64,000 nucleotides of DNA from Mansonella perstans. Taxonomy: Eukaryota; Nematoda; Chromadorea; Rhabditida; Onchocercidae. The stretch lies in NCBI GenBank assembly GCA_037074765.1, contig JBAMDO010000577.1, positions 620,001 to 684,000 of the forward strand, given 5' to 3'. A program made the translations under genes and the position numbers. Within the stretch, counting starts at the first letter, position 1. Each line of letters begins with the position of its first letter. Shown here in pieces: positions 13,001 to 27,730 of the stretch. The notes under the pieces were generated by a model. It ran no database searches. It was given only the letters and a program-made list of their open reading frames with translations, and was not told where the DNA came from.

Positions 13001-16000
13001 CCGTCTTATCATATAACCAAAATTTTGTTACCTTCAAGCGATGAACTTATGAAATAAATATTTTCACTGGTAAATATTATTTCTTGAATTCAAATCTTAA
13101 ATTCAGAATGACTTCATTTTTCAGCTGTCGGAGCCACTTCGATGGGCAAGTTTACTGCAAAGTTCAATCATTGATTTCAATCGTCTAGCGACACCTTTGC
13201 AGAATGCTCTATTTGAAAGCAAACTGCGCCCAGCCTCACAAGTAATCTTTTTTGGCACTAAAATTTACAAACAGTATGAAATCATTATTCAGGAAGAATT
13301 TATTAAATACTGTAAAATTTAAAAAAAAAAATTTTTGAAATCTTTTCAATTTTGTTTGATTGACAATATTTGCAGAATATAATAAAATTGTTAAAATTGC
13401 TGGAGAAATCAGGTATTATAAGTAGTAAATTGGTCGAATCTCTATCGTCAGCATTATCAGATATGTTCAGTGCTTCATCTCATCCATCAGCATTACTTAT
13501 GCGTATGAGATTTATAACTATCAAACTGGAAGAAATTTTGCAGGTACCCTTTAAACAGTTCAAATTTAATAGCAGAATTCTTGATATTTTTTTTTTTTAA
13601 TTTGAAATTAAATTTAACAATTGAGTGGTTTTTACTCATTTTATTCCAGTGTTTCTCATACGATCGCTTTGTTGTTGTTTCCGATGAAGAGGAGATGATC
13701 AATCGTGCCTTATGTCTAATGGATTACAAGCAATATATGACTGGAATTGTTTTTCTGAACGTCAGAGAAAATTCTACAAACTTTCCACCTGTAATAACAT
13801 ACAAAATTCGCCATCCACCTGATAATACTGACTGTAGGTTTAATGAATGCATTTCAATTTCCATTTAAATTTTAAGCTGAAATTAAAGCTTTCGAATTTT
13901 TGAGCATTTTTAATTTTCAGCAACAAGACATCTAATGGACTCACTTCACCGTCAAACATCACGTGATAATTATTTAGTTGATTTAAAATATCTTACATTT
14001 GCATTCAGTTTTCTCCAAGAAGCTACTGATAAAATTCTCATCGAAAATGCGACCGGTCGTACCTACTCGACAGGTTTGTTCGCACAACAGGAGCCATACA
14101 AATGTGTTGAGATTGACAGGTGTGACATTAAAGCATTGCAATTATATTGATTTGAAATTATCGAAAACAACATTAAATCATTGCGAATGCTTCAGGAAAC
14201 ATTAAGAATTGAATGAGAAAAAGAATTCAAAATGAACAAAAGACAAAAAAGTGTGCTAGAAAGACAAAGAAATGAAAACAATTAAAATAGTAATTAAATA
14301 TATTGAAATGAAAAAGAATTTTGCTTCAGGTTTTATGTATTGAATTTTCTGGGAATGTTTGTGATTCTATCATGGATGTTGCCATCAGCATTGCTTGTTA
14401 AAAATATTGTCTATGAGAAAGAGCTGCGATTGAAGGAAATGATGCGAATTATGGGCCTTAGTGATTCGATTCACTGGATATCCTGGAGTCTACAGTCTTT
14501 TATCCTCAATTTCATCTCAATTCTCTTCATTTCTATTTTACTTAAGGTTTTTTTTTAAAATAATGTTCGAAAATTTTATAAAATAATTTTTCACCTCAGC
14601 ATATGTAACAACTTTTTATGAGTGTCACCGGAAAGCAAATACTCTGCTCTATCGAATATTACGATCACAACCCCTTGGGTTAACATTTGTGGAAGTGGAA
14701 AAAAGAGAAGTTTTAAAGGATGAGAAATTTAAATTAATTAGTAATAATGATACAATTTTTTTTTGTTGCAGTACTTAATAAGTTTAAATTACAGTATGGA
14801 AAACTTCTGCCAGTAACGAATATCGCACTTCTGATTGTTTATTTTACATCGTTCTCATTAGCTTGTATAGCACAATGTATCTTCATTTCAACGTTATTTT
14901 ATGCAACAAATATAGCATCAGTTAGCACTGCTGGACTGTTTTTTCTATTCTTTTTTCCATATCAAATATCATTCCGGACACAGTCATTAGCGTTTATAAT
15001 AATTACGGTAAGTATTAGTTTGGGAATGATTACTGTGTTCTTGCATTTTGGTAAATTAAAATGACATCAGATTTTTCCTGATTAATTTTGATAATTTCAG
15101 TTAATTTTTCCTCAAACAGCAGTAGCATATGGTTTTGAAATGATTTATTTAGCAGATAATAGTTATATCACTGATTGGTCATCACTTCTTTTCGCTCATA
15201 TTTCCGGTTAGTAGCAGATGGATTGATTTTTTCATTGCTATCACAAACAACAAAGTTTTCTTTTTAAATTGGAAATCACTTGGGAAAGCAGTGATAAGGA
15301 AAAATAGCTATCTAGCTATCAACTGATTGAACATTAATTGGATATTCTTACTTGAGACTAATTCAGTTCAGTGTTTTGAAATCAAAAGGAGGCTTATTTG
15401 TATTTTAATTAAAATGCAATTTGAGATATGAACTATCAGTTCTTCATTAATAAACCAGTTGGTGTTCATGATATCATAGAAATTATTTTATTTTAAAACA
15501 CTCACAATACTCTTATTGGGTTTGAATATTGAGATTTCGGAAGTAATTCCGACAGGAAATACTAACGATATTATTGGTTGTTATTTTTTATAAACTTATC
15601 AAATTTTTAAATGACAGTTTAAAATTTCAAGTTTGATTACAAACAGGATTACCCATTACTTTATCAACAGTACTACTAGCATTTATACTGGATATATTCA
15701 TTTATATTTTCTTGGCTTGGTATATCAATGTTGTTTTTCCGGGTAAGTCCGATATTCAACAGGAATACTTGTGACAATAATTTTGACTTTCATTAATTCA
15801 TAATTCGAATCTTTAACAAATATGATTATAGATTGTAGGTATTTATGGGTTATTGCTGGGTTATTGTAGGGTTATTGCTAACCTTTAACAAATATGATTA
15901 TAGAGATTTTAATTGTAGGTATTTATGGTGTTCCACAACCATTTTATTTTTTTCTCACTGCACGATACTGGTTAGGTGATGATTATATGATGCAGCGCAC

Positions 16001-19000
16001 CGTATCAGACATTGAATTTATTAATCTTATCGAAGCATCAGGTAAGAAATCATTTTGATTAGTGCAAGTTTTATGCTTCATTTCGAAGTTTTCTTATTAA
16101 TATTGTATGGATCATCATTATTACAAGACAGTTATAACATTATTATAGTTGTGATATTACTGACTTAATTAATCATCATTATTATATCAATTATTATAAA
16201 TTATCGTTATTATCTTAACTATTACAGTTTTCAAAATTATAATTCTCATCATTACAATGCTGCAGATAATTATGAGCGTGAACCGACTGATTTGAAACTT
16301 TCAATTGACATTTGCAATCTCGTCAAAGTTTATAGGAATGGAACAAAAGCGGTAAATGAAAATTTTAATTTTGTCGAATTAATTTTTTTTGCGTAAATAA
16401 TTTAAATCAAGCAAAATCAATCCAAATCAAAATTACACATGAATAGAAGGAATTCTGATAAATACACTAACTATCACGTAAAAAAAGTCTCCTGAACTAT
16501 CTTAAATCATTTGAAGAAATTTGAATAAATGTATCTTTTAGAAGAATGATGCTAAATAGTTTTTAGTTAAATGGTTTAAATATGCGATTCTATGAGTCAC
16601 AAATAACTGCTCTACTTGGACATAACGGTGCGGGAAAGACAACAACTATGTATGATCACCAATTTTTTCTATCAATTTCATATGAAAAATTTATCACATA
16701 CTGATAAGTTGAAATTGAGTTAAGAAATAATTTTCAGTTCAATTTTAACTGGTTTATTACAACCAACATCAGGTACAATGCTTGTTTACGGTTTAAATAT
16801 TCGGAAGTATATGCGTACAATACGTCGTTTCATTGGCATATGCTCACAACACAATACTCTCTTTGATATGTAAGTTTCATTCGAATTTTAATTTTTAATT
16901 CCATTTATGGCCAATTTATTGGTGTTCAGTTCTTAGAATGTTCGAATGACATTCCAAGTTACCTTTCAAATATTTCAAGTAATGGAAATCCCCGACAAAA
17001 TAGGCTCAGGATTACGATATATTATTTATTATTTTATTCCTAATGTTTATTTAATATTTAAACATTCAATTTTGTCAACCTAAAAAAAATTATTTTAGGT
17101 TGACTGTTAGTGAACAATTGGAATTTTATGGTACTTTAAAAGGTATCCCAAGCGATCAGCTTAATGATAAGGTTAATGAAACCTTAGAGAATCTTGATTT
17201 GACTACTTCAAAAAACAAACTTACCAGTTACCTTTCAGGTGAGCTTTGCAATAAAATTGTTGTAATTCAATTAATATTGAAATATCACTTTGCATCAAAC
17301 ACAATTTGTAGGTGGTATGAAGCGTAAATTATGTATTGGTATTGCTTTAATTGGTGGTTCAAAGTTGGTAATTCTTGATGAGCCAACAGCCGGTGTTGAT
17401 GCCCGTGCACGGCGTTCCATTTGGGATATATTGATCAGAAATAAAAAAGGTTCATTTGCAGTTCTGAATTTTTATCTGAAAAACGTAAGTAAGTGGAACA
17501 TTTAAATAACTACAATTAAATATCATTTGCTCAGTTCAATTTACGAGTTTGGAAATTATGATTTTATTTTTGGGAATTTTTTCCCATTTGTCGCTAATAT
17601 CTAGGTCCTTAGCTAGATTTTAAGATTTGCAAAGAGTAAGTAACCTTATAACTTTTTCTAGGACGTACGATGATTTTATCAACACATCATATGGATGAAG
17701 CAGATTTGTTAGCTGATCGTATTGCTATAATATCAAAAGGGCAACTTCAGGTCGCAGGCTCATCGTTATTCCTGAAAAAGAAGTTTGGAAGTGGACTGTA
17801 TTTGCATGTTTTGAAAGCATCGGTATAGGACATTTTTGAAATTTAATGAAATTTTAAGTGTGAATTTTATATTGCATTTGTTAATGCATGTAATTCAGGA
17901 AAAATTTCTCAAATTATTTATTCTTAACATGAGTAACATTTCATATTTTTAGTTTAACTTTACTACTTCTCTTATTTTTTAACTTTTCAGAATTCCATAG
18001 ATGTATTTGAGAGTTCTGTAAAAAATTTCCTGATGGAGCGAACCGATGGACTATGTGTACTTGTAGAGCAGTACGAAAATGAAGCACTGTATCGCTTGCC
18101 CATCAGTTTAACTGCGCAGCAATTGAAAGAGTTGATTTCTCTTTTTATTAAAATTAAATACCTTTTGTTAGAAATGCTTGCTCTTGCGATTTCTCGAGAA
18201 CTTTTTTAATTAAAGAAATCATTCACTGTTATGCAAAATTCAGAATTGCTTATTTATAAGCATGAATAAATTATAGGTTATTTGAAGAAATTGAAGAATC
18301 GAAACATGAACTGGGCATTACAAATTATAGTATCACTGCTCCAACACTTCAACAAGTAAATTAACTTTTAATTCCATTTTTTCCGTTTAAAGGTGAAAAA
18401 ATGCGATATTTTGACTGGAAATCACTTTCCCAATAAATAAAAAATTTTTTTTTACGAATTTATTAAATATTTGTGGACATTCGCATTCTCCCTTACAATT
18501 AACTTTAACTTAACTGTCATCTTCCATTGAATGCCTCATTTCTTTGAAATACCTTGCAGATCTTCTTGCAATTAGCACCATTCGAAGAACAAACTCTGAA
18601 GAAAGATTATGGCGGATATTGCTGCCCTAACCTTTCCAGACGACTTCTGAACCTTCTATTCTTTACGAATGAAAACTTACTAGATAATTCTAATGGTGCA
18701 TCAATTCCAAAATCTGTGACAGGTGAAGAACGACTAAATCATTACCGTCTCTTTGCTAATTATTTTCGCGTTTCAATTTTTGTTTCGAAACAAGCTTTAG
18801 TATATTTTTAGCTTCTTAAATAATTTAGTGAAGTTGACTAGATTAATTTATGCACCAGTGAAGATGTAAATAAATTTCAGTTTTTATATTAAATAAGAGA
18901 ATTTGAAGTTAGGTTTATTGAATTACCCTTGTAACTCTCATTACAGATCATGAGCATCCAAATGTGGAATATATTCACAGCAAAGCTCTTTTACGGAAAC

Positions 19001-22000
19001 AGCATTTTAGAGCTGTTATCAACAAACGTTTCAATGAATCCAGGCGAAATATTATCTCTATACTGATCAAGGTTTGAGTTAGAGTGATTTCATTTTGAAA
19101 TCATGGTAGACGTACGCCAAAAAAAACGTACGCCCAGAAAATACTCAGAGAAGATGAGCTTGAAGTACAAATAAGACTTCAGTTAGCGTTCAGGTCACAG
19201 CACAGATGTGTAAACAGCATTTACGGTAGTCATGATAATAATCATATGATGTTATCACAACTTATCCTTATCATTTCAATGGTTCTGTTTGTAATATTTT
19301 TAATAGTGTATCTGTACTATTACTTTCTCAGCTCGTATTTTTCAACATCAAATATTTTCAGTTTCTTATACCAATCTTTTTGGTTTTTGGAGCTGAAATA
19401 TACAGCAAACTTCTTAGGAAACAGCACTTAAGCTATAGACCGGAAACGGAACCTCAATTAGAGCTGATTGGTGGAATTTATGGAAACTGGACATTAAATT
19501 ATTTCAGGTTCAATCTTCATATGAAATAATAACTTTTCACTTTTCACTCCGAAAACTTAGTTCTTCTCTTTTAAAATTAACTGTTTTAAATCATTTTTGT
19601 TGACGTTTAAAGTTTTCTTTAAATCACATTGTCAGTAATAGATAATTGTCGCGTGATACTCGGGTCACTATGCAAAACCGAATTTATACTTCAGCCTCGA
19701 AAATCAAAATAAATCTACAAAAGGTCGAAATTATCTGAAAAGTATGACAGCATTTCCAGGGACTGATATTCGATGTATCAATCATAGTCTTATCAGGTAA
19801 ACATTGTCATCAAAAGTCATTCCAATTCAAAAGTTTTTGAAGTTTTGATGGTTTTCCCAATTCCAAATTAAATTCTTCCTTCCTTGAATTGCAGTCCAAC
19901 TTTGGATGGAACGAAATATCCTTGCTACACAAATGCTTCTTTCTTAACCAATCTCAGTCTGCCATCAAAACTGTCTCCTTTTAATGTCCCACAAAAGTAT
20001 GTTTTGTCTGAATTACTACATTCTAATTTATAAGATTTGTAATTTTATGCGAAGTCAGATGAATTTCAAAATTTTAAAACTAGTTTAACTGTCCAACAAT
20101 TTGTGTTAAATGGTAAATTTAGAAAATGTTTCCTTTAAAAATGATATACAAAAAAAGAAAAAAAGTAAAAGGTTAGGTAAGATAATAATAAAAGCGAACA
20201 AATGGAAAAAGATACGGTATCGCTAAATATCCTTGCATTTACTTATAAATAAATGTCAAACTAATCTCAATTAAATTTTAAATTTAACAAATCAATGAGA
20301 TTTTTGCTATTTTTAAAGATGTGGTTGTGATTCATCAGGTTGGAATTGTACAACAACAAATGATTTTAATTATAAACTGAATAATGTAACACTACCAAGC
20401 GCAAATATCATTTATGATGTTACCTATCGTAATATATCACAGTTTCGATTGATCACTTCTGATTTAGCTGTCAAAGATCCGTTTATGTTAGTTGCATTTT
20501 TTTAAGGCTTGGAAAAATTTCAGTTGGCAATTTTTATTAAATTTTAGTTTTTTCTTTCATGACGTATTGCTTTAACAACTGTTGATAGACAAGCAAGTTT
20601 GTCAAGTAAATAACTGTGGTAATTGTAATTATCTCAAGTACTATTAAATTATTTGTTATTCAGTTGATGTAAAGGAAGCATTTGCATTCATTTAATAAGC
20701 TATTGTCTAATTTTGTTACACATAATGATGAATGTGAGAATGTCTTTCGTCTGATTCAAATTTCTACGGCAAAACTTCGTGTTTAATTCGTTAAATTCGG
20801 TTTTTGCGTTTACTTTTCATTTCTTAAGGATCGGTGGTTGGCAGTTCGCACAATTTAGTGCCGTTGCTCTAAATGATGTAAAAAAATTACACGCACAACT
20901 TGGTTGGCAGAAATTGTGTAAGTATTAAGTTTCCGATTTTTCAAATTTATTTTTTGCAAATATTTTAAAAGGTTCATAACAATGAAATTTGCAGTGTTGT
21001 TACATAGCTGCTTAAATGGAATTTCATGGATTTTTAACCAAATTTGGATAAATCCGAAATTATTTTTTTTTAACAACTTGAGGAGATTTGTTTATTCCTG
21101 AAACTTTTTTTTTACAATTTAATTTTAGTGAATTTTATAAGAAAAGCAGCAGAAGTATGGGAAATTGATTGGCAGCATGCTGTAATCAATGTAAGCTTTG
21201 TCGAGAATCCATTCAATCCTTCGAATAAAACTTTTATTGATCTTGTTTCTGCTTCAGTGACAAATTTTGATACGGAAGAAAATAGCAAGGTAATTTTCAA
21301 CTAAAATATTTCATAGGTAGATTCGATATGAATCCTTTCTGAATTTATTAGCATCAAATGTTTGTATTAATAATACCTAAAAGAAAAAATACCAATGTCG
21401 TTAAAGTCGTTAAAGTCTAACTTTGGGATAAGCAGACACAATCATTTGATCATAGTAATATTAATGGTAGTAAAAATAATCTCATTAATCTTAATATCAT
21501 ATATTATGTTATACCGTAGTATCATGTTATGTATTCCATTCTTAATTTCATTTGAATATGCAAATCATTCATAATGATCAGTGTTCTTTAACAATCAGAT
21601 CATCTTTGATTATCTGATAGGTGCCTTTTTCAGAATAGTTGATAATCTGATGACTGTTAAACATTATTAGTGTTTTAAGTTGATAATATCGTCAGTAGAT
21701 AATGAAGATATTAAATCTAAAAATAATGAAAAACAAAAAAGATTACTGTAACAAAAAGATTGACTGTAGAAGAAAAGTTAAGGGAAAAAAGAATTGAAGT
21801 TTGAAAAATCCGTCATAGATATAATCAAGTAAGAAATGAAAAAATAAATGAGCGTTTCAGGATCTCTCGGGACCTTGCGATTCCTTAAAATAAAACAATA
21901 CACTAGGAAGTATTGAGAAAAGAAATTTTTTTTAGGGGTATTTAATGAAAAAAATAAGTAATAAAGAAGTATTAAATGCATAGATTAGTCGTATTACAGA

Positions 22001-25000
22001 TCAATAAAGCAATTGGAATAGGGTTATGACGGAAAACTTTCAGGACATTATCGCTAACCTGCTTTGTTTACTGTTGTACGAAGTTTGCTGCAAATTAGAT
22101 ATACTGTTAGATTGCAGATTAAGTATACTGTTAGGAAAAAGAAGAGTCACTAATTGTCACTAATTAATGAAAATTAATTGCTGATGAAGAAGGTGAGAAT
22201 TAAAGTGTGATAAGAAAGTATGTTTGTAATTAGATGCTAAAGTTATGGAAATCGAATCTAAGGATATATTGAACAATAATATGGTTAATATCTTATTAGA
22301 TTGATTATAAAGGAAGCATGTTTAAGATTTGGTTCAACAACAAATTGTGGCATTCATTACCTATTTCTATCAATGCTTATCATAATGCAATTTTACGCTC
22401 TCAAAGCTTATCAGATCCTGCAACTATTGGAATTCTCACTTATTCACATCCAATGAATTATAGCTTATCATCATATATCGATAGTGTTCCATTGTAAGTT
22501 ATTGTTTGTGATCTGATAGACAACAATTACATTAAAGTTAGATTACATTAAAGTTAATTAAAGTTACTCATTAATTTCTAACTATTCTTAATTCCTAACT
22601 AGCTAATCAAATCTTCAATCATTTTGTAACATCTAAAATTCTTCTATAAATGGATACAATACTAATCATAGTAGACTTCTAAACATATTACCGCTATTCC
22701 TAATATGTATAATCAGAAGTCCAAATATGATTTTAGTGCTGCGTGCTTCCAGAAATTGTCAAAAGCATGCAGCAAAATAGTTATGTAGATTTTTGAATAA
22801 ATGATTATGATATGATAAGATCAAAGAATTAGAAATGAAATTGTATAATATTTTTCTTTCAAATTTGGAATGATGAAAAAAAATGCTTTATTATCACCCA
22901 TATTTGAACTTCACAAGTTCAAATAAGATAATATTCTGAAAATAATAATTTTCTATTTCAGGATTCGAATGATATCTTTCCGGATAATTCTATTACTGTT
23001 AGCTGTTTCACTTATCACTGCATCTTTTTGCTTATCACTTGTTGAAGAACGTGTATCACTTAGTAAACATTTACAAATGATCTCAGGTCTTACACCATTC
23101 ATCTATTGGCTTGCTAATTTCATTTTTGATATTGTAAGTTTGCATTTTCATAAAATTTCATCCATTCCATTAATTTCTCAATTTTTGAAAAAACTGATTT
23201 CCCGCAATTAATATTCCTTTTTTAGATGATATATTTAATTGTTGCCGTAATTATTATTGTTCTATATAACATCATGGCTGTTGATCATTTTGTTATCAGT
23301 GCTTTCTATTCTGTTTCACTTTTCATTCTATTATTTCTCGCTGGGTAAAATTTTCCTCTCTTTTTTTTTAAAATGAATATTTTAAAAGTAGAAAAAACAG
23401 CACAAATTTTAAAGATTTAATTTTGTCAATCAATTTCAGATTGTCATTAATTTCACTTACCTATTTGTGTCAAATATTATTCAATGTACCATCAATGGCG
23501 TATATTGTTATTGGCGTTGGATTCTTTTTCATTGGAGCAAACTGCACCACCATAGTTATTTTCCTGGAGAATCAGCTGTTAAAGTTAAAAAAAGATTTAC
23601 TAATTTCATTTTAAATTTAAAGATTTGAAATTCTTTTACTTTTTATTTCAATTTTAAATGAATAAAATTTTGCGAAGTAACGAAAAATGATTCATTCATC
23701 CTATTTTTCAAAAAATTTTCGAAATGATTTCATTAAATTGTCTTTTTTAAAATAAAAATGTTTTAGGATGAAGCATTAATAGTGGCATACAAAATTTGTA
23801 GCATTTTGTTTATAGCAATTCCTCATTATAACATCGGAATGGCTGCTTATCGACTAAGTTTTGTTGCTGTGTTACGTATGCAAAGTGAACTTTATCTTAG
23901 TAGGTTTTAATGCTATTTTTGAGCAATGACGCGAAAGTAACGTCGAACGGTTTTTTATTCGCTTTCTTCAAAACTGATACTATTAAAGACTGATTGGATG
24001 ATAAAAATGCTTGGATTGGACTTGTCACTCTTTTAATCTCTATTTTATCTTTAATATTGATTTTTGAATTTCAGAGGATATAAATCGAAAAGATCAAATT
24101 AAGCATCTACCGTTACCCAATCCACTTGGATGGCATCTAATGGGAAAACATTTGACAGCACTTTTCATCGAATTTTGTTTCTACTTTCTGATCATACTCT
24201 TAATTGAATATCATTATCGTTTAAACTCTTGGATTAAGTAAGTATGATAATGATGATAATGCAATTATGGCGATAATATTTGTTACATTCCGTGCTACCA
24301 AACGAGGACAATACTTTGAATAGTTTTTAATAGAATTTTTTTGAAACTATCACTGATCAAATTTCATAGTTGTTAATGCTTCATTTAAGGCACAAAATTA
24401 TCATTGCTACTGACAAATTTGTTGAATTATTTAAAATCTTTTCAAAAAATAACAAATGTTTTACTGTAAAATTTTTTTTTTAAATTTTTTTTTTAAAATT
24501 TTTTACAGTAAAACATCTTATTGATGAATTGCTATCGGCAGTCAACATTAGTAAGAACAAAAATCGGCAGTTAATTGGTTGAAATTTTAGAAATCTTTGA
24601 GCAAATGTATTGATAAATTCAGTTCGTCATATTGAAATATCTTCTAGGTATCGCGAATTTGTCCGAACAGTGCAGTTGATTGCTAAAAAAGAACAATCTG
24701 AATTAGATGAAGACATTAAAATGGAAAACTTACGGGCGGATACGTTAAGATCAGAATTAAATGATAGCTATAGATTGATTGTTAGCGATGTATCAAAGGT
24801 ATGTCATACTTTATTTTATTAAATTGTGGTCATTTTTTACAGTTGAAAATTTGCTAATAATGCATAATGACTCAAACGATGAAATTTCTTTTCAGTCTTA
24901 TGATGGAAAGACATTAGCTGTACGTAATGTATCATTCGCAGTTAAAAATGGTGAATGTTTCGGATTATTAGGTGTAAATGGAGCCGGTAAGACATCAATG

Positions 25001-27730
25001 TTTCGTATTCTAACCGGGCAAGTATCGATTGGTGCTGGAGATATACTTATTAATAGTAAAAGGTTTCTGTTCCAGAAGATTTTTCATGAGATTCTTACTG
25101 ATTAAAAGATGAAAGGATCAAAGTTTACTTGTGTTTTCTTCACTTATCATTTACTATAAACTTCTTGGATGAGAAATTTTCTTCTCTTTTATAATGACTT
25201 GAGTACTATTATCACTAATAATTAATTAAGAAGGACCAAGTTCAGGATTTTCATATTATTCTCATAGAAAAATTCAATAGCGCGACAAAATGCAGTTTAT
25301 AATGAGGTAAAAAAGATTTGTTAAGCAAAAAAAAGTAAAAAAGAAAAACGACAACAATTTTTTAGTATTCAATGTGAAAATTCAAATGGTTTGACCGGTT
25401 GTGGCTATTGTCCACAATTTGATGCATTAAATCCACAATTAACAGCAAGAGAACATCTCCGTCATTACTCATTTCTTCGTGGTATCAGGAAAGATGATGT
25501 GGATATGGTAAATTATATTGCTAAACACATTAATATGATGATGACCTGAATGTCACTTAATTTTAATCTTATGTTGAATCCAGTAAATTTATCTGTTTTA
25601 GTTGAGTCTTTTTATAGTTATTATGTTTGCTGTCAATTACCTATGAAGGTTAGTAATGGGTTCCCTTACTTGAAATTTAGTCAAATTAACATTAATGGTG
25701 ATTTTTTCTTGATTCTTCGAATTTTAAAAAGATATTATATGTCTGAGTGTTCTTTACATAATATGGTCATCATTGTTCGCACAATTAGAAATTGAAATCA
25801 ATTAAAAAAAGTAATATTAAGTATAAAACTTCTTTTGTGAATTTTGAACTTATCATTTGCTAACAATTTTAGGTTGTGAATTGGGCATTGAATGAGCTAC
25901 AGTTGAATTCTTATGCGGATGAAATTACTTCAAATTATTCGGGTGGTAATAAGCGTAAATTATCAGTTGCTATTGCTCTTGTGGCCGATCCACCGTTATT
26001 ACTACTTGTAATTTTATTTTTAAAATGAATTTGATTTTGATAATTCTCAACTCTATCATTAGCATCATCATTCTTTAATATCGTTAATGATAATGAGATA
26101 TAAATGAGCTTTAAGCTCAAGTCTTCTGATCTAATCCTGTCATTTTCTTACTCTAAAATTTAGTCAACTTAACATTAATAGCGATCTTCTAAGTCTGCTG
26201 TGTATTTGCTAAGTCATTTCCTTTACTGCAGTTTCCTTAGCAAGTAGTACATTGGAACAATGAAAATCCCGTTAATGTCCATTCTCATGCGTATCATCAA
26301 GCAGATAATGAGATATTTGACTTTACCTTAAGAGAGTTCTTTCAATTATTTAATTCATTATTTAATTTGAGCTATTGTTCAATATTCAATTACTGACCTT
26401 ATTGAGGTTCAAATTTCAATCCAAATTTTTAAAGGATGAGCCAAGCGCTGGAATGGATCCACTAGCGCAACGTTTCATGTGGAAAGTTTTGTTAACTTTA
26501 CGGAAGAATAAACGCGCAATGGTAATAACGTCACATAGTATGGAAGAGTGTGAAATACTTTGCAACCGAGTAGCAATAATGAATCGTGGACAGCTTCGAT
26601 GTATCGGATCAATTCAACATCTGAAACATAGGTAATTTTCTTATCCAGCAATAATGATCATAGGATAAGCTTTATGTATCCCATCCAGTCTTCCATATTT
26701 CACGTGTCCAGCGCTGAAAGTATGGTCGTGTTTTTTTTTTTTTTTGTTTACTTCGTATTTCTTAGTTTATTTTCTCATTATCCTGAGGAATTCTAATGGC
26801 TGAAAGAACTTCGAGCATTAACATTCTTTCCATTTTATTGGGAACATCAAAAATTTTGATGGCAACGTTATGTATTATTATATAAAGTACTGGTACACCC
26901 TATCATACTCAACATTTTTATGTTATCATTAAAATATTAACATGAATTTTTGGTTCTAAGATGAACTTTTGCAGATTTGGTGAAGGATACACACTTATCA
27001 TCAGATTATCGGCGAGTGAAAGCATCAGTAAAGTTCAAAGTTCAATGGAAATCCTTCTACCTGTTGCACGGGTAAACTTTCAAATTATTGAAGCTTCAAC
27101 AAATTTCCATTCTAGATTTCACTGAATTGTTATTCCTCTGTTCATTCTTGTCCTTCTTTCAACTGCCAGTTGCAATTATTTCATTGTCAACTACATTTCT
27201 CATTATCAACTTCCTAACTTCTTTCAGTTGGAGGCAGTACATTTCTTGACTATGTTTTATCAAATTCCGAATGTATCTTGTACAATTGCAGATGTATATG
27301 ATGTCATATGCAAAGTTAGTTGTTAAACTCTTAATAAAACCAAATTAGTCAATCCATGAACGAAGATCATAAGTTTCATAATAAAAAATAAGATAGAAGA
27401 CTGAAAAACTCTATTAAAAGAGCTTCCGAACTTTAATCTAATTTTAGCGTCGCCGAAAAATCAAACTTAAATTTAAATATGTTGAATTAAATTTTAAACT
27501 ATGTCCAGCATAAATATCCTTAGAACTGTTTTTGAATTAAATCAGAAGTTCTCATTTCAAAATGAATTTTAATTATAATCTTGGGCTTTTAAATCCATGC
27601 TACGAAACGATTAATAGTTTTATAGATGCAAGAAGCAATACAAATTGATGATTATTCATTGTCGCAAACAACACTGGATGACATGTTTGTTTCATTTGTC
27701 AACAACTCACCTGACAAAACTGGTGATTGA
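10011..27730 (+). CDS. ABCA-subfamily full-length ABC (lipid) transporter
   Basis: Full transporter of about 2,215 residues in about 47 exons. Known ABCA proteins move lipids across membranes, and in C. elegans relatives include CED-7 and the ABT proteins. The length is nearer ABT-2/ABCA1 than CED-7. The order is ABCA-typical: TM1 in exon 2 (about residues 25-42), a long extracellular domain with [14 protein letters not shown] cluster 1 (14330-16041), NBD1 (about 895-1110), TM7 and a Cys-rich second extracellular domain (19362-22493), TM cluster 2 (22962-24237), then NBD2. NBD1 shows GHNGAGKTT (16567-16649), [19 protein letters not shown] and [12 protein letters not shown]2 shows GVNGAGKTS (24896-25062), [19 protein letters not shown] and TSHSMEEC. 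All key ATPase motifs are intact. First exon 10011-10079; last exon 27626-27730; AATAAA at 27828. One junction (23554/23767) is awkward, see findings. Substrate unknown. Confidence 0.93.
15811..15928 (+). repeat. Duplicated intron end with decoy splice acceptor
   Basis: Copy 1 (15811-15849) and copy 2 (15883-15928) both read CTTTAACAAATATGATTATA and then, after a 9-bp insertion in copy 2, ATTGTAGGTATTTATGG. Copy 2 supplies the acceptor of the ABCA exon at 15919-16041. The same acceptor in copy 1 would lead into a stop. Between them GGGTTATTG recurs three times. Confidence 0.8.
24456..24516. repeat. Inverted repeat (hairpin) in an ABCA intron
   Basis: ATGTTTTACTGTAAAA at 24456-24471 is matched exactly by its reverse complement at 24501-24516, separated by about 30 bases of A/T runs that can extend the stem. 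It lies in the intron between exons 24075-24237 and 24648-24798. Confidence 0.85.

Noticed and set aside
14770..14794. TTGCAG acceptor at about 14766-14771 for the ABCA exon
   Set aside because: Using it puts a stop in frame within 15 codons; the acceptor ending at 14794 keeps the frame.
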